NCBI RefSeq assembly: GCF_021582875.1
Contig: NZ_CP091138.1
Coordinates: 806,001 to 870,000 of the forward strand
Direction of reading: 5' to 3'
DNA length: 64,000 nucleotides
Source of the DNA: Microbacterium sp. KUDC0406
GTDB taxonomy: Bacteria > Actinomycetota > Actinomycetes > Actinomycetales > Microbacteriaceae
Positions 21,546 to 30,977 of this stretch are shown here, piece by piece (the stretch's first letter is position 1; each line of letters starts with the position of its first letter). Made by a program: the position numbers and the translations under genes. Under the pieces are notes generated by a model that saw nothing but the letters and a program-made list of their open reading frames with translations, did no database searches and had not been told where the DNA came from.

Positions 21546-22474
21546 TCAGTCCGTACCGACCGCCTTCACCTGCGCAAGAACGTCGAGGATCGCTGCGACG
21601 ACGGCGGCGGGCTGTTCCTGGGGAATCAGGTGCCCGGCGTCCGGCACGACCTTCACCCGTCCGCGGGGTTGCCTGCGAGCACCCGCTCGGCCTCCCGGTT
21701 GAACTCCTCGCGGAACGCGCGCGGCGCCTCGCCGTTCTCGATGCGGCCGCCCTGCAGCGCGACGACGGGGACATCGGGCAGCCCTTCCCGCTCCCAGACT
21801 TCGAGCGCGGGCCGCACGGCGAGCACCTCCTCCATCTCGCGCAGGCCGGTGCGCATCGCGCGGGGCGAGACATAGTCGCGCACGGTGACGGCGATGTCGT
21901 CGGGGAGGTACTCGGGAGCGAAGCCGCGCGGCAGCACCAAGCGGACGAGGGCCCTGCGCACGCCCAGCCGCGCCAGCAGGGCGGTGATGCGGAAGGAGAT
22001 GCCGCCCAGCACGACCTGCTTGCGCACGGCGGTGATCGCCGCGAGCGACCCGTCGACGAGCACGACCCCGGCGACGCGGGCGGGGTGATGATGCGCGAAC
22101 GCGCGCACGATGGGAGCGCCCCAGCTGTGCGCGACGAGGATCACGGGGCAGGTCTCGCCCACGGCGTCCAGCACGCCGCCGAGGTCGTCGGCCATCCGCT
22201 CGAGCGTGCGCGGCTGCGGGTCGTCGTCGCTGCCGGCGTAGCCGGAGCGGTCGTACGCCAGCGTGCGGGCGTGGGCACTGACGGCCCGCTGCACGACGAG
22301 CCATTCCCAGGCAGATGCCGTCATCCCCGCCTCGAAGGCCACCAGCGGGCCGGTGCCGCCGCCCGCGACGACCGTGCGGATGCGGCGCCCGTCGGCGAGT
22401 CGCACGCTGCTCTCGGTCAGTCCCTCACCGGGATCGAGCGTCTGAGGCCGGTCAGTCGCGCTCATTGTCGTCAC
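21546..22474 (-). CDS. Alpha/beta hydrolase (frameshifted near the 3' end)
   Basis: An alpha/beta-hydrolase-fold esterase/amidase-like enzyme, 309 residues when restored. The nucleophile elbow is AHSWGAP (Ser), the oxyanion region precedes it (VAGGGTGPLVAFEAG) and the catalytic His is in VVPDAGHLIPQEQP near the end. As written, the frame stops after LAGNPADG. One base is missing in the GGGG run 21665-21668 (plus strand), and adding it reconnects the His-containing C-terminus. Last gene of a tetR-amidase-hydrolase operon; it begins 3 bp after the amidase stop. Substrate unknown. Confidence 0.82.
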
Positions 22475-22477
22475 CTC

Positions 22478-23905
22478 TCATGCGTTCCACACATCCGGGC
22501 GGACCAGTGACCATTCCTGTGCCGATTCGACCTGCGCCGCCAGTCGCAGCAGGTCGGCGTCAGCGCGGGGCCGGCCGACGAGCTGCACCGACAGGGGCAG
22601 GCCGCCGTCGGCGAATCCGGCGGGCAGGGCGAGAGCCGGCTGCCCGGTGAAGTTGACCCATGGCGTCGGGCACGACCAGTCCAGCATGGACGTGAGCACC
22701 TGCTCCAACCCACCCTTCAGGAAATGCCCGATCGGCACCGGGGGCCGGGCGGTGGTGGGAGTGAGGGCGACGTCGATACCGTCGAACGCCGCCAGGAAGG
22801 CACTCGCGTACGCGGCCAGTCGCGCCTGCGCAAGCAGCACCTCCGCGGCGGCCATCCCCTGTCCCTCTCGTATGAGGTGCTGGGTGAGGGGGCTGAAGAG
22901 CCCGTACCGCTCGGGCGGCGTCATCGTGGTCGCCGACATCGCCACAGCGTAAGTCAGCCAGACCCTCAGCGCCTCGACGACATCGGCGTCCAGGCGGGCG
23001 GGAATGGGAAGCTCGCGCACGTCGTGGCCGGCGCCGCGCAGCAGCTCGGCGGTGGTGCGCACGGCGGCCGACACCTCGGCATCCTCATCGACGCCGTCGA
23101 GCCCGGTCTCTGTCCACACCCCGATGGTGAGGGGGTGCCCGAGCGGATGCTCCAGCCCGGCTGCGAAGCCCGCTTCGGCGCGCCAGCCGTAGATGTCTCC
23201 CGGCCAGGACTGAGCCATGGCGTCCAGCAGCACGGCGGCGTCCTCAACGGTGCGGGCCAGCGGCCCCTCGGTTCCCATCGCGAGGAAGGTGGAGGCCGGG
23301 GCGATGCTCACCAGCCCGCGACTGGGTTTGACGCCGACGAGGTTGCAGGTCGCAGCGGGCGTGCGGATGGAGCCCGCACTGTCGCTGCCGTGCGCGAACG
23401 GCAGAAGTCCGGCCGCCACCGCCGTCGCCGCCCCGCCCGACGAGCCACTGGAGTAGCGGGTGGTGTCGAAGGGGGTGACGGCGGCGTGGTCGGTGACGTA
23501 GTTCTCGGTGTAGCAGGTGGACCCGAGCTCGGCGGTGCTCGTCTTGCCGACAACGACGGCGCCGGCGCCACGCAGCAGTCCGACCGTCCACGCATCCCTC
23601 GGCGGCACGAGGTCCGCCAGCGCGGCGGAACCGGCGGTGGTGCGGATGCCGGCGGTGGCGTGCAGATCCTTGATGCCCAACGGGATGCCGGTGAGCGTGC
23701 CGCCCTCCCCGGCCGCAAGCTGTTCGTCGGCGCGGTCGGCTTCAGCGAGTGCCGATTCCGGAACGACGGTGACGAACGCGCCCAGAGGTCCGGCGAGCCG
23801 GTCGATACGGTCGAGGTAGTGCTCGGTGAGCTCCCGCGAACTCACCTCCCGGTCTCGCAGCGCGCGCAGCTGGGCAGCGGCGGTGAGATCGTGCAGCGCG
23901 CTCAC
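22478..23905 (-). CDS. Amidase-signature family hydrolase
   Basis: A 475-residue Ser-cisSer-Lys amidase hydrolysing carboxamide C-N bonds. The catalytic Lys is K79 (GIPLGIKDLH), the Gly/Ser loop GSSGGAATAVAAG holds the cis-Ser at ~156, and the nucleophile Ser ~179 is in GSDSAGSIRTPA. It lacks gatB/gatC neighbours, so it is not the tRNA amidotransferase subunit; the single-gene context suits small-molecule amide, peptide-amide or urethane catabolism. Its GTG start overlaps the tetR stop, so it is expressed with its likely repressor. Confidence 0.9.
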   Translation of the reverse strand: MSALHDLTAAAQLRALRDREVSSRELTEHYLDRIDRLAGPLGAFVTVVPESALAEADRADEQLAAGEGGTLTGIPLGIKDLHATAGIRTTAGSAALADLVPPRDAWTVGLLRGAGAVVVGKTSTAELGSTCYTENYVTDHAAVTPFDTTRYSSGSSGGAATAVAAGLLPFAHGSDSAGSIRTPAATCNLVGVKPSRGLVSIAPASTFLAMGTEGPLARTVEDAAVLLDAMAQSWPGDIYGWRAEAGFAAGLEHPLGHPLTIGVWTETGLDGVDEDAEVSAAVRTTAELLRGAGHDVRELPIPARLDADVVEALRVWLTYAVAMSATTMTPPERYGLFSPLTQHLIREGQGMAAAEVLLAQARLAAYASAFLAAFDGIDVALTPTTARPPVPIGHFLKGGLEQVLTSMLDWSCPTPWVNFTGQPALALPAGFADGGLPLSVQLVGRPRADADLLRLAAQVESAQEWSLVRPDVWNA

Positions 23906-24467
23906 GAGGCCACCGTTCGTGTGCTCATCAGGCCGTGCACGATGTCGGCGAGGGCATCCAGCTCATCGAGGGTCATCACCTGCCGCCCGACCAGGCGGCG
24001 GTGCATCAGCGGGCCTTCGAGCAGGTCGCCGAGCATGGCGGGTTCGGGCATCTCGACGAGGTCGCCACGCTGTACGGCCCGCACGATCGCATCGCGCAGC
24101 GGCTGCGCGCGCTGCACGGTCATGGTGCGGAAGGTGCGCTCGGCGTCGGCATCCAGATCGGCCAGGACGCCGATCGCGACCTCGAGCCAGTCCGACGACC
24201 ACGACTGCCACAGCGCGCCGAGGTAGGCGCGGAGGTCGCCGCGCAGCGTTCCGGTGTCGAAGTCGGGCACCGGGGCAGATGCGCGGCCATGGCGGCCGTG
24301 ACCAGCTGCGCCTTGGTGCTCCATCGGCGGTAGATGTCGCTGCGGTGCCCGCCTGCCCGGCTGGCGACCCGGGCGAGGCTCAGCGCGGCGTATCCCGCCG
24401 TGGTCACCTCGTCCCACGCGGCCTGCAGCAGCCGCTGCTCCAGCTCGGCATCTCGCGCGCGCCCCAT
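23902..24467 (-). CDS. TetR-family repressor (frameshifted mid-gene)
   Basis: The N-terminal helix-turn-helix domain reads LLQAAWDEVTTAGYAALSLARVASRAGGHRSDIYRRWSTKAQL; the C-terminal ligand domain continues in another frame from APVPDFDTGTLRGDLRAYLG. One base is missing in GGGG 24272-24275 (plus strand), and restoring it gives 188 residues. It heads the amidase operon and is divergent from the MFS operon. The two palindromes in the shared promoter region are its probable operators. The inducing ligand is presumably a substrate of the adjacent hydrolases or pump (inferred). Confidence 0.85.
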
Positions 24468-24486
24468 CTCAGCCCTTTCGTCAGTC

Positions 24487-24501
24487 GCTACAGCTTGTAG
24501 C
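24487..24501. promoter_or_regulatory. TetR operator candidate O1
   Basis: GCTACA-GCT-TGTAGC, a perfect 6+6 dyad 19 bp upstream of the tetR start; a second site with the same arms lies at 24585. Confidence 0.7.
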
Positions 24502-24553
24502 TGTTCACATTATGCCGGGCGACGGAGAGCCGCAAGACACGGAAAGATTCTCC

Positions 24554-24599
24554 TTGTGTATCTCGCCGTATCGATCTAGTTTGAGCTACAACATGTAGT
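24554..24599 (+). promoter_or_regulatory. MFS promoter with overlapping TetR operator O2
   Basis: -35 TTGTGT (24554-24559), 17-bp spacer, -10 TAGTTT (24577-24582). The dyad GCTACA-ACA-TGTAGT (24585-24599) covers the expected transcription start, so binding would block initiation. It shares CTACA-N3-TGTAG with O1. Confidence 0.7.
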
Positions 24600-24882
24600 G
24601 CAATGATCGTGGGCATCCACAAGACTTCCCGCGAGCGGCGCGGTCGGGATCCACGTAGTCCGGCCCGCGGACAACGGGAGGCAAGGCTCACGAGGCCTCT
24701 CCCAGAACGAATCGATCGTGGCCGATGACGGCCACAGCCAGTAGGTGCGCCGCACCGTGGCTTCGCGGGGATCCGATCGAAGCCCGCTCGCGGGTCTGCA
24801 GAGAGACGACTGAGATGACGGAAATCACCGGAGCGCCCGCGGACGTGCGCCCACACCCGCCAGGACACGCACGGGAGCCGTC
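24600..24882. other. Long 5' leader of the MFS operon
   Basis: About 280 nt from the predicted start of transcription to the GTG at 24883. It contains a 41-codon basic ATG frame (24603-24728) of no recognised family, a possible upstream ORF, and an ATG at 24815 that could be the true MFS start if one C is missing from the CCC at 24850-24852. Otherwise nothing was recognised. Confidence 0.4.
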
Positions 24883-26180
24883 GTGCTGCTCGTGCTGACC
24901 TCCGCCCTGCTGCTGATGGACACCAGCCTGATCAGCCTCCTGATCGAGCCGATGCGGCGCGACCTCGCGTTCTCGGATGCCGAGCTCGGTCTGCTGCAGG
25001 GCGCGTTCCCCACACTCGCGTTCGCCGTGTGCGCGCTGCCCATCGGCCTGCTCGTCGACCGGATGAACCGGGTGCGGATGGTGCTGATCGCCCTGGTCGT
25101 GTGGACGATCGCGCTGCTGCTGATCATGGCGGCGCCGGGCTTCTGGATGCTGGCGGTCGCCAAGGTGCTGATCGGCTGCGTGCAGGCCGTGCTGATCACG
25201 GCGCCGTTCAGTCTGGTCGCCGACCTCTCCGAGCGCCGTCGGCGCAGCGCCGCGGTCAGCGCGCTGGTGATCGGCCAGTCCCTCGGAGGGGCGCTGGGGT
25301 TCGCGCTCGGCGGCATCGTCTTCACGGCGATGTCCTCCGTGGTCGACAGCGAGCCGTGGCGATTCACGATGCTGGCGTTCGCAGCGATCGGGCTGCTGCT
25401 CTTTCCGTTCTTCCTGCGCATGCGCGAACCGGCGCGCACCGAGACTGAGGGCGACATCCGCACCGCGCGGGCGCTGTTCCACGAACTCGGCGCCACGCCC
25501 GGGTGCTGTGGCCGCTGTTCGTGGGCTATGCGTTCGCGCAGGTGGCCGCCTCGCTGCTGCAGGTGTGGGCGGCGCCCGCGCTCATGCGGGGATACGGGCT
25601 GAGCGAGCTGGACGTGGGCAATATGATGGGCGCCGTCCTCCTCGTCGGCGGTATCGTGGGCGCGCTGGTGGCCGCCTGGCTGATCGAGCTGCTGCGGCGG
25701 CGCAACCGCCGCGGGGCTCTCGCGATCGGCATCGGCTCAGCGCTGCTGGGCGCGGCGGGCGTGATGGCCCTTATGCCGGACGGCGTCAGCGCGGTGATCG
25801 TGTTCGGCGCCGGGGTGGCGGCGAGCGCTTTCGTCGGCACGGCGGTGCCCGCGTTCCTCATGCTGTACCTCCCCAACGAGCTGCGCGGTCTCGCCGGCGG
25901 CGCACTCATCCTGTTCAGCGTCGGCACGGGCGCCACGATCGGCCCGAGCTTCGTCGCAGCGGTGTCGGGGATGCTCGGCGGAGACGCCTCGCTGGCTCTG
26001 GCGATGGCGGCGACCGGCAGCTGCGCGGGCATCCTGGCCCTGCTCTTCTTCGCGCTGCTGGCACGTCTGACCCGCGGTCACGGCGCGGTGGCGGCAGACG
26101 ACGCGGCCGCGGATGCCGTGGGGCAGCCGCATCCCGTGGCACCGGCCGCCGCCGTGGCGCCGTCGGGGCCGGCGGAATGA
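24883..26180 (+). CDS. MFS transporter (frameshifted mid-gene)
   Basis: A major-facilitator permease, about 432 residues and 12 predicted helices. Helices 1-6 are in the first frame (ALLLMDTSLISLLIEPMRRDLAFSDAELGLLQ, loop LPIGLLVDRMNRVRM) and 7-12 in another (LFVGYAFAQVAASLLQVWAAPALMRGYG onwards). One base is missing around CCCGGG 25498-25503. It resembles the hexuronate/phthalate-like or spinster-like MFS branches. The ATGA overlap with the serine hydrolase and the divergent tetR point to uptake or export of the substrate of the neighbouring hydrolases. The start is uncertain (GTG here, or ATG 24815). Confidence 0.85.
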
Positions 26181-27520
26181 CAGCCGGGCAGACCGAGAAC
26201 GCGGGCTGGCAGCGCCGCCTCGAGGAGCTGCTGCCCCGATTCGGCGTCGTCGGCGCGCAGTTCGGGCTGCTCCGACTGGACGACGACGGCCGGCCCGTCA
26301 CCCGTGTGACGGCGTCCGCCGGACTCGCCGATGCCGAGCACGCGACGCCGGTCACCCTGGAGACCTGCTTCGAGATCGGCTCGATCACGAAGATGTGGAC
26401 GGCCGCCGTAGTGCTGCAGCTGGTGGCGGAGGGGCGGCTGCCGCTGGACGCGCCGATCCGGGAAGTGCTGCCGGAGTTCGCGCTGCAGGATGCGGATGCG
26501 GCGGCGCACGTGACGATGCGCACCCTCCTCGCCCACACCTCCGGCATCGAGGGCGACGTGTTCGCCGACACCGGCGCGGGCGACGATGCGATCACCGGAT
26601 ATGTCGCGGCGCTGCGTTCGGCGCGCCTCCTGCATCCGGTCGGCGCGCGTTTCTCGTACTGCAACGCCGGATACGTGGTCGCCGGGCGGGTCGTGGAGCG
26701 GTTGCTCGGCATCCGTTGGAGCGACGCGATCGACGAGCGCATCATCGAGCCGCTGGGGCTCGCGCACGCGAGCGCCGATGGGCAGGGGCCGGCACGGCGC
26801 CCGCACGCCGTCGGCCATATCGGCGGCCCGCACGGTCCTCGTGCGGCGACCGGGCGGATCCCGCCGTCCCTCGCTCCCGCGGGCCTGATCACCGCGAACG
26901 CCGAGGACCTGCTCGCCTTCGCCGCAGCACTGCTGCCGAAGACATCGTCGTTCGGCGGGCGGAGCCTGCGTGAGGGCGCGGCCCTGTTCACCACGCAGGT
27001 CGACCTCCACGACGTGCAGGTGACCACCACCGGCTGGGGGCTGGGGGCGATGTGCGAGGACTGGGGCGGCGCTGATGCATGGGGACACGATGGCGCCACG
27101 CTCGGCCAGCGCGCGTTTCTGCGCATGATCCCCGACCATCATCTGGCCGCCGTCCTGCTGACGACGGGAGGGCGCCCGGACGGCCTGTTCCGCGCCCTGT
27201 TCGCACAGGTCGCGGAACGGCATCCCGGCCTCGCGCTTCCCGCACCGCTGACAGCGACCGGTCGCGCGCCGGCGCCCGCGCGCGCTTACGGCTTCGACGA
27301 TGTCGGGGCGATCGTCTCGAACGATGCGGACGGCGCCCTGCTGACCCTGATCGACCCGTCCCCGACAGGGGGCGCACCGCAGCGCTCGACCATCGAGCTG
27401 CACGGCTCCACGACGCCCGGCGTGTGGGCATGGACCACGCCCGACCTGGACGGCTGGGCCGCCTTCCGCCCGGTCGATGCGGGCGCGTATCTCGGGCTCC
27501 GCTTCCTGCCGGCCGTGTGA
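26177..27520 (+). CDS. Serine hydrolase, beta-lactamase/DD-peptidase fold (class C-like)
   Basis: A 447-residue penicillin-recognising-enzyme-fold hydrolase. SITK at 69-72 supplies nucleophile and base, YCN at 161-163 is the second motif and WGHDGATLG the third (HxG). An extra C-terminal domain (~residues 350-447) follows, as in esterase/D-aminopeptidase-like members. No signal peptide is visible, so it is cytoplasmic and unlikely to be a true beta-lactamase. Co-transcribed with the MFS permease. With the amidase and alpha/beta hydrolase across the promoter it makes three different hydrolase folds under one regulator. Confidence 0.87.
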   Translation: MTAGQTENAGWQRRLEELLPRFGVVGAQFGLLRLDDDGRPVTRVTASAGLADAEHATPVTLETCFEIGSITKMWTAAVVLQLVAEGRLPLDAPIREVLPEFALQDADAAAHVTMRTLLAHTSGIEGDVFADTGAGDDAITGYVAALRSARLLHPVGARFSYCNAGYVVAGRVVERLLGIRWSDAIDERIIEPLGLAHASADGQGPARRPHAVGHIGGPHGPRAATGRIPPSLAPAGLITANAEDLLAFAAALLPKTSSFGGRSLREGAALFTTQVDLHDVQVTTTGWGLGAMCEDWGGADAWGHDGATLGQRAFLRMIPDHHLAAVLLTTGGRPDGLFRALFAQVAERHPGLALPAPLTATGRAPAPARAYGFDDVGAIVSNDADGALLTLIDPSPTGGAPQRSTIELHGSTTPGVWAWTTPDLDGWAAFRPVDAGAYLGLRFLPAV

Positions 27521-27526
27521 TCTCAG

Positions 27527-27640
27527 ATGCGGGTCTGGGCTGATTCGCGCGTCTCGCGCATCTACGGCGGGGCGACCGAGATCATGAAGGAGATCGGGCT
27601 TCTCCCATTTCAGCTCAGTCCTGATCCCACGGCAGCTTGA
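27527..27640 (+). pseudogene. C-terminal remnant of an acyl-CoA dehydrogenase
   Basis: A 37-codon frame, MRVWADSRVSRIYGGATEIMKEIG, matches the conserved C-terminal end of acyl-CoA dehydrogenases (DSRVxRIYGGxxEIMKEI), where Arg and Gly contact FAD. No upstream part of the gene is present: the preceding serine hydrolase stops 7 bp before it. It overlaps the 3' end of the DGPF gene on the opposite strand. Read as a deletion scar at the edge of the hydrolase cluster. Confidence 0.8.
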
Positions 27641-27971
27641 CCAGCGGCAGGATGTACATGCGGCCGAGGATGGCGGTCGGATGCTTCGCCATGAACTCTG
27701 CGGCCTCCTCGATCGAGTCGGCGGTGATGAGGTCGTAACCCGCGAACCACTCCTTGAACTCCGGGAAAGGGCCGTCGGTGATAAGGGTCTGGCCGTCGCG
27801 GACGGTGACGGACTTCGCCATCTCGGGGCCGGCGACGGGATCGCCCTCGCCGAGTCGGCCGGCGGCATTGCCTTCGGCCTCCCAGCGCTCGAGGATCGCC
27901 CGGTCCTCGGACTGCGGGAGTGCGGTGCCGGTGGGGTCGGACATGTGGATGACGAGGTACCTGCTGCTCAT
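27615..27971 (-). CDS. YCII-related / DGPF domain protein
   Basis: A 118-residue ferredoxin-like alpha/beta protein with the defining TDGPFPEFKEWFAGYDLI segment. DGPF proteins are genetically tied to the ECF42 group of sigma factors, as here: the gene overlaps the end of the upstream sigma gene (ATGA). Biochemical role unproven; YCII relatives can have lyase-like or binding functions. Confidence 0.85.
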   Translation of the reverse strand: MSSRYLVIHMSDPTGTALPQSEDRAILERWEAEGNAAGRLGEGDPVAGPEMAKSVTVRDGQTLITDGPFPEFKEWFAGYDLITADSIEEAAEFMAKHPTAILGRMYILPLVKLPWDQD

Positions 27972-29239
27972 GTGCGTTCTCCATTCGATGTTGCGAGTTG
28001 ATTGCGTCGGCGGATGAGGTGCGCGGTCTCGGCCGTGTTCCCGGCCAGGTCGATCGCGCGGTCGTAGGCGGTACGCGCGTCGGCGGAGCGGCCGGTGGCA
28101 CGCAGCAGCTCCGCCCGCGTGACGTGGAACGCGTGGTAGCCGCCGAGCGTGTCGGCGAGCCGGTCGACGATCGCGAGGGCGACGTCGGGTGAGTCGTGCT
28201 CGGAGACGGCGATGGCCTTGTTGAGCGTGACGATCGGGCTCGGGTCGACCTCCTCGAGCCGGGAGTAGAGGGTCACGATGCGCGCCCAGTCGGTGTCTCG
28301 AGCGTGCGGGGCGGCGAGGTGAACGGCGTTGATCGCGGCGAGCAGCTGATACCGGCCAGGGCGAGTGCGCGCGTCGTCGACCTGTGAGTCGAGCAGCTGC
28401 AGGCCCTCAGTGATGAGCGTCCTGTCCCAGGCGCTGCGATCCTGTTCATCCAGGCGCACCAGCTCGCCGTCGGCCGAGATGCGCGCCTGGGCGCGGGCTT
28501 CGGTGAGCAGCATCAGCGCGAGCAGCCCGAGCACCTCGGCGTCGTGAGGCAGGAGTTCGCGCGTGAGCCGGGTGAGGCGGATCGCCTCCGAGGTCAGTTC
28601 GCGCCGGATCGGGGGCGCGTCGGGGCCGGAAGCGAGGTATCCCTCGTTGAACACCAGGTACAGCACCGTGAGGACGCTGTCGACGCGAGCCGGGAGATCC
28701 TCCGCCCTGGGAATCGTGAAGGGGATGCCGGCGGCCTTGATCTTCGCCTTCGCCCGGGTGATCCGCTGGCCCATGGTGGTGTCCTGCACGAGGAAGGCAT
28801 GGGCGATCTCGGCGACGGTGAGCCCGCCGATGATCCTCAGAGTCAGCGCGACGCGAGCGTCCAGCGAGAGCGCCGGGTGGCAGCAGACGAACAGCAGTCG
28901 CAGCCGGTCGTCCTCGACCACTCCGATCGGGTCAGCCGGTTCCGGATCCTGCAGCATGAGCGCCTCCCGGTGCTTGTCCGCGCGGCGCGCCTCGCGTCGC
29001 AGCAGGTCGATCGCCCTGCGGTTCGCGGTCGTCGTCACCCACCCGGCCGGGTTCGGCGGCACGCCGTGGACGGACCAGTTCTCGACGGCGGTCGCGAACG
29101 CGTCCGCGGTCATCTCCTCGGCCAGGTCGAGGTCGCCGAACCGTCGCGTGAGGCCGGCGACGATCCGCGCCCACTCCTCGCGATGCGTTCGCGTGATCGC
29201 CGCTGCCACGTCTGGTGTGCTGTCCCGGCGTGGGGTCAT
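27968..29239 (-). CDS. ECF sigma factor, ECF42/SigJ-like, with a C-terminal TPR-like domain
   Basis: A 423-residue sigma factor. Sigma-2 (HREEWARIVAGLTRRFGDLDLAEEMTADAFATAVENW) and sigma-4 (SLDARVALTLRIIGGLTVAEIAHAFLVQDTTMGQRITRAKAKI) occupy residues ~10-180. A long helical C-terminal domain (~185-420) with TPR-like hairpins ends ...ARTAYDRAIDLAGNTAETAHLIRRRNQL. No anti-sigma gene is adjacent; in ECF42 the C-terminal extension itself is thought to set activity. The second of two ATGs was chosen (29239) because AAGGAA then has a workable spacing. Operon partner: the DGPF gene. Confidence 0.9.
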   Translation of the reverse strand: MTPRRDSTPDVAAAITRTHREEWARIVAGLTRRFGDLDLAEEMTADAFATAVENWSVHGVPPNPAGWVTTTANRRAIDLLRREARRADKHREALMLQDPEPADPIGVVEDDRLRLLFVCCHPALSLDARVALTLRIIGGLTVAEIAHAFLVQDTTMGQRITRAKAKIKAAGIPFTIPRAEDLPARVDSVLTVLYLVFNEGYLASGPDAPPIRRELTSEAIRLTRLTRELLPHDAEVLGLLALMLLTEARAQARISADGELVRLDEQDRSAWDRTLITEGLQLLDSQVDDARTRPGRYQLLAAINAVHLAAPHARDTDWARIVTLYSRLEEVDPSPIVTLNKAIAVSEHDSPDVALAIVDRLADTLGGYHAFHVTRAELLRATGRSADARTAYDRAIDLAGNTAETAHLIRRRNQLATSNGERT

Positions 29240-29513
29240 CATCTTCCTTCGCTTCTCGACAGTGTGGTGCGTCGCTTCACCTGTTCTACGAGTGGGCTTC
29301 GCGGGTTCCGACATTCTTCCGGAAGACACGTCGGAACGGCGTGCGTGCGAGCGCTCGGATCTGCTGTGCTCCGGCTGTCACGTCCACGAACGGACGGCGA
29401 TCGGTTCGACACCCGTAGTCTCGGCGGCTGAGTCGTCGCACTAGGCTGGAGCACGCTGCTCTGCGCGGGACCACGCGGGATCGGCATGGTTTTCAGGGAT
29501 CTTCGGGAGCAGC
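29240..29513. other. Divergent intergenic region, sigma factor / jetA
   Basis: No gene is supported. A TAGGCT element (29442-29447) about 70 bp before jetA may be its -10. No clear ECF-type promoter (AAC plus CGT) was picked out by eye. Confidence 0.4.
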
Positions 29514-30977
29514 GTGACGGGTACTCGGGTCGAGGCCGCCTATCTGCGCGCACTCGCCGCGTTCAAGACGCCGACCCTCGACCTGCTGCACGGACGCTAC
29601 GCGCCGTTCGTCGTCTCGGCCCTGAGCGTGATGTTCTCCGCCGACCGGCCGACCGTGGCGGTGGCCGATGCGCACGTCGAGGTCGGGGAGATGCTCGACC
29701 GGCTCCGGGCCGACGGCTACGAGGACGACCGCAGGCGGCTGCCTGCGGCATCCGGTCGTGAGGTGTGCCGGTACTGGGTGAGGGTCGGCTGGCTCGGTCA
29801 GCAGATCGACGGCGAGACCGAGGTGTACCGCCTGACCGCGCACGCTGTGCGCGCGCTCGAGATCGCCGACCTCACCGGCGGCGGCTCGCGCGTCTCGAAC
29901 TCGCGGGTGCGCACCCTGCTCGAGGCGGTCGAGCGCCTGGCAGGCGATGCCGACGACGACCCGGCCAGGCGACTGAAGCGCCTGAAGGCCGAGCGCGACG
30001 CGCTCGACGCCCGGATCGCCGCCCTCGAGAACGGCCCCGCCGACCCCGTGCCCGACGACGAGCTGCTCGAAGAGGCCGAGAACGTCCTGCTTCTCTCCCG
30101 GGGTCTCCCGGCGGACTTCACCCGCGTCGCGGAATCGATCAAGGCGATGCAGCGCGACGTCATCCGAGACCTGCGTCGCGACGAACGGCCCACCGGAGAG
30201 GTGCTGCGCGAGTACCTGCTGCGCGGCCAGCAGGTCCTGCAGTCCACCCGGGAGGGCCAGGCGTTCGCCGGCGCCCTGCGCCTGATCGGTGACCCGGAGC
30301 GCATCGACGCCCTCACCGAGCAGCTGCACGGTCTGCTCTCGCGCCCCTTCGCCGAGCTGCTGGATGCCACGCAGCGCACCGAGCTGGACATGATCGGCCG
30401 CCGCATGGAACTCGGCGTACAGGAGGTGCTCACCGCACAGCGCCGCGCCTCGCACGTGATCGCCGGGCAGGTGCGCACGCACGACCCCGCGCGCGACCGC
30501 CAGGTGGACGAGCTGCTGCGCGACGCGATCGCGGGTCTCCAGGCGTGGACCCAGACCCGCACGCCGGAGACTCCGGTCGATCCGCTGCGCCGCCTTCCGG
30601 TCGCGCACATCGGGCACCTTCGGCAGTCGCTCGGCGACATCCGCCCTCCGGGCTCGCCCGCGGCACTGTCCTCGCAGGGGCAGGACGTCGAGTTCCAGGG
30701 CGACGACACCCGTGCCTGGGGCGGCCCGCACTACGCGGAGCTCGAGGCGTACGTCGCGGGACTCGGCGACACCTTCGACCTCGGTGAGGCGTTCGAGGGC
30801 GCCGCCGACATCACCCGCCGGCCGGTCGACCTGCTCGGCCTGCTCGAGATCGCGCACCGGGGCGCCCTCGAGAGCGGCGACGGAGTCTCGATCGTCGAGA
30901 CCGTGCGCCCCGACGGCTCCGCACGACGGTTCGCCTTCGAGGCCGTGACCGCGCACGCGAGGAAGGACTCGGAATGA
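29514..30977 (+). CDS. jetA: DUF3375 protein, JetA/MksF-like (kleisin-type subunit)
   Basis: A 487-residue, strongly helical protein starting [37 protein letters not shown], the start of DUF3375. The C-terminal part has winged-helix-like elements. In Wadjet, JetA is the kleisin-like bridge of an SMC-like complex that recognises and compacts circular DNA such as plasmids; in MksBEF the same subunit class serves a condensin. GTG start with GGGAG upstream. First gene of a tightly overlapping jetA-jetB-jetC unit (ATGA at both junctions). Gene names are by subunit class. Confidence 0.82.
   Translation: MTGTRVEAAYLRALAAFKTPTLDLLHGRYAPFVVSALSVMFSADRPTVAVADAHVEVGEMLDRLRADGYEDDRRRLPAASGREVCRYWVRVGWLGQQIDGETEVYRLTAHAVRALEIADLTGGGSRVSNSRVRTLLEAVERLAGDADDDPARRLKRLKAERDALDARIAALENGPADPVPDDELLEEAENVLLLSRGLPADFTRVAESIKAMQRDVIRDLRRDERPTGEVLREYLLRGQQVLQSTREGQAFAGALRLIGDPERIDALTEQLHGLLSRPFAELLDATQRTELDMIGRRMELGVQEVLTAQRRASHVIAGQVRTHDPARDRQVDELLRDAIAGLQAWTQTRTPETPVDPLRRLPVAHIGHLRQSLGDIRPPGSPAALSSQGQDVEFQGDDTRAWGGPHYAELEAYVAGLGDTFDLGEAFEGAADITRRPVDLLGLLEIAHRGALESGDGVSIVETVRPDGSARRFAFEAVTAHARKDSE

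Noticed and set aside
24603..24728. A 41-codon basic ORF in the MFS leader as a gene
   Set aside because: No recognisable family, Arg-rich composition typical of random high-GC frames, and no clear ribosome-binding site. Kept only as a possible upstream ORF.
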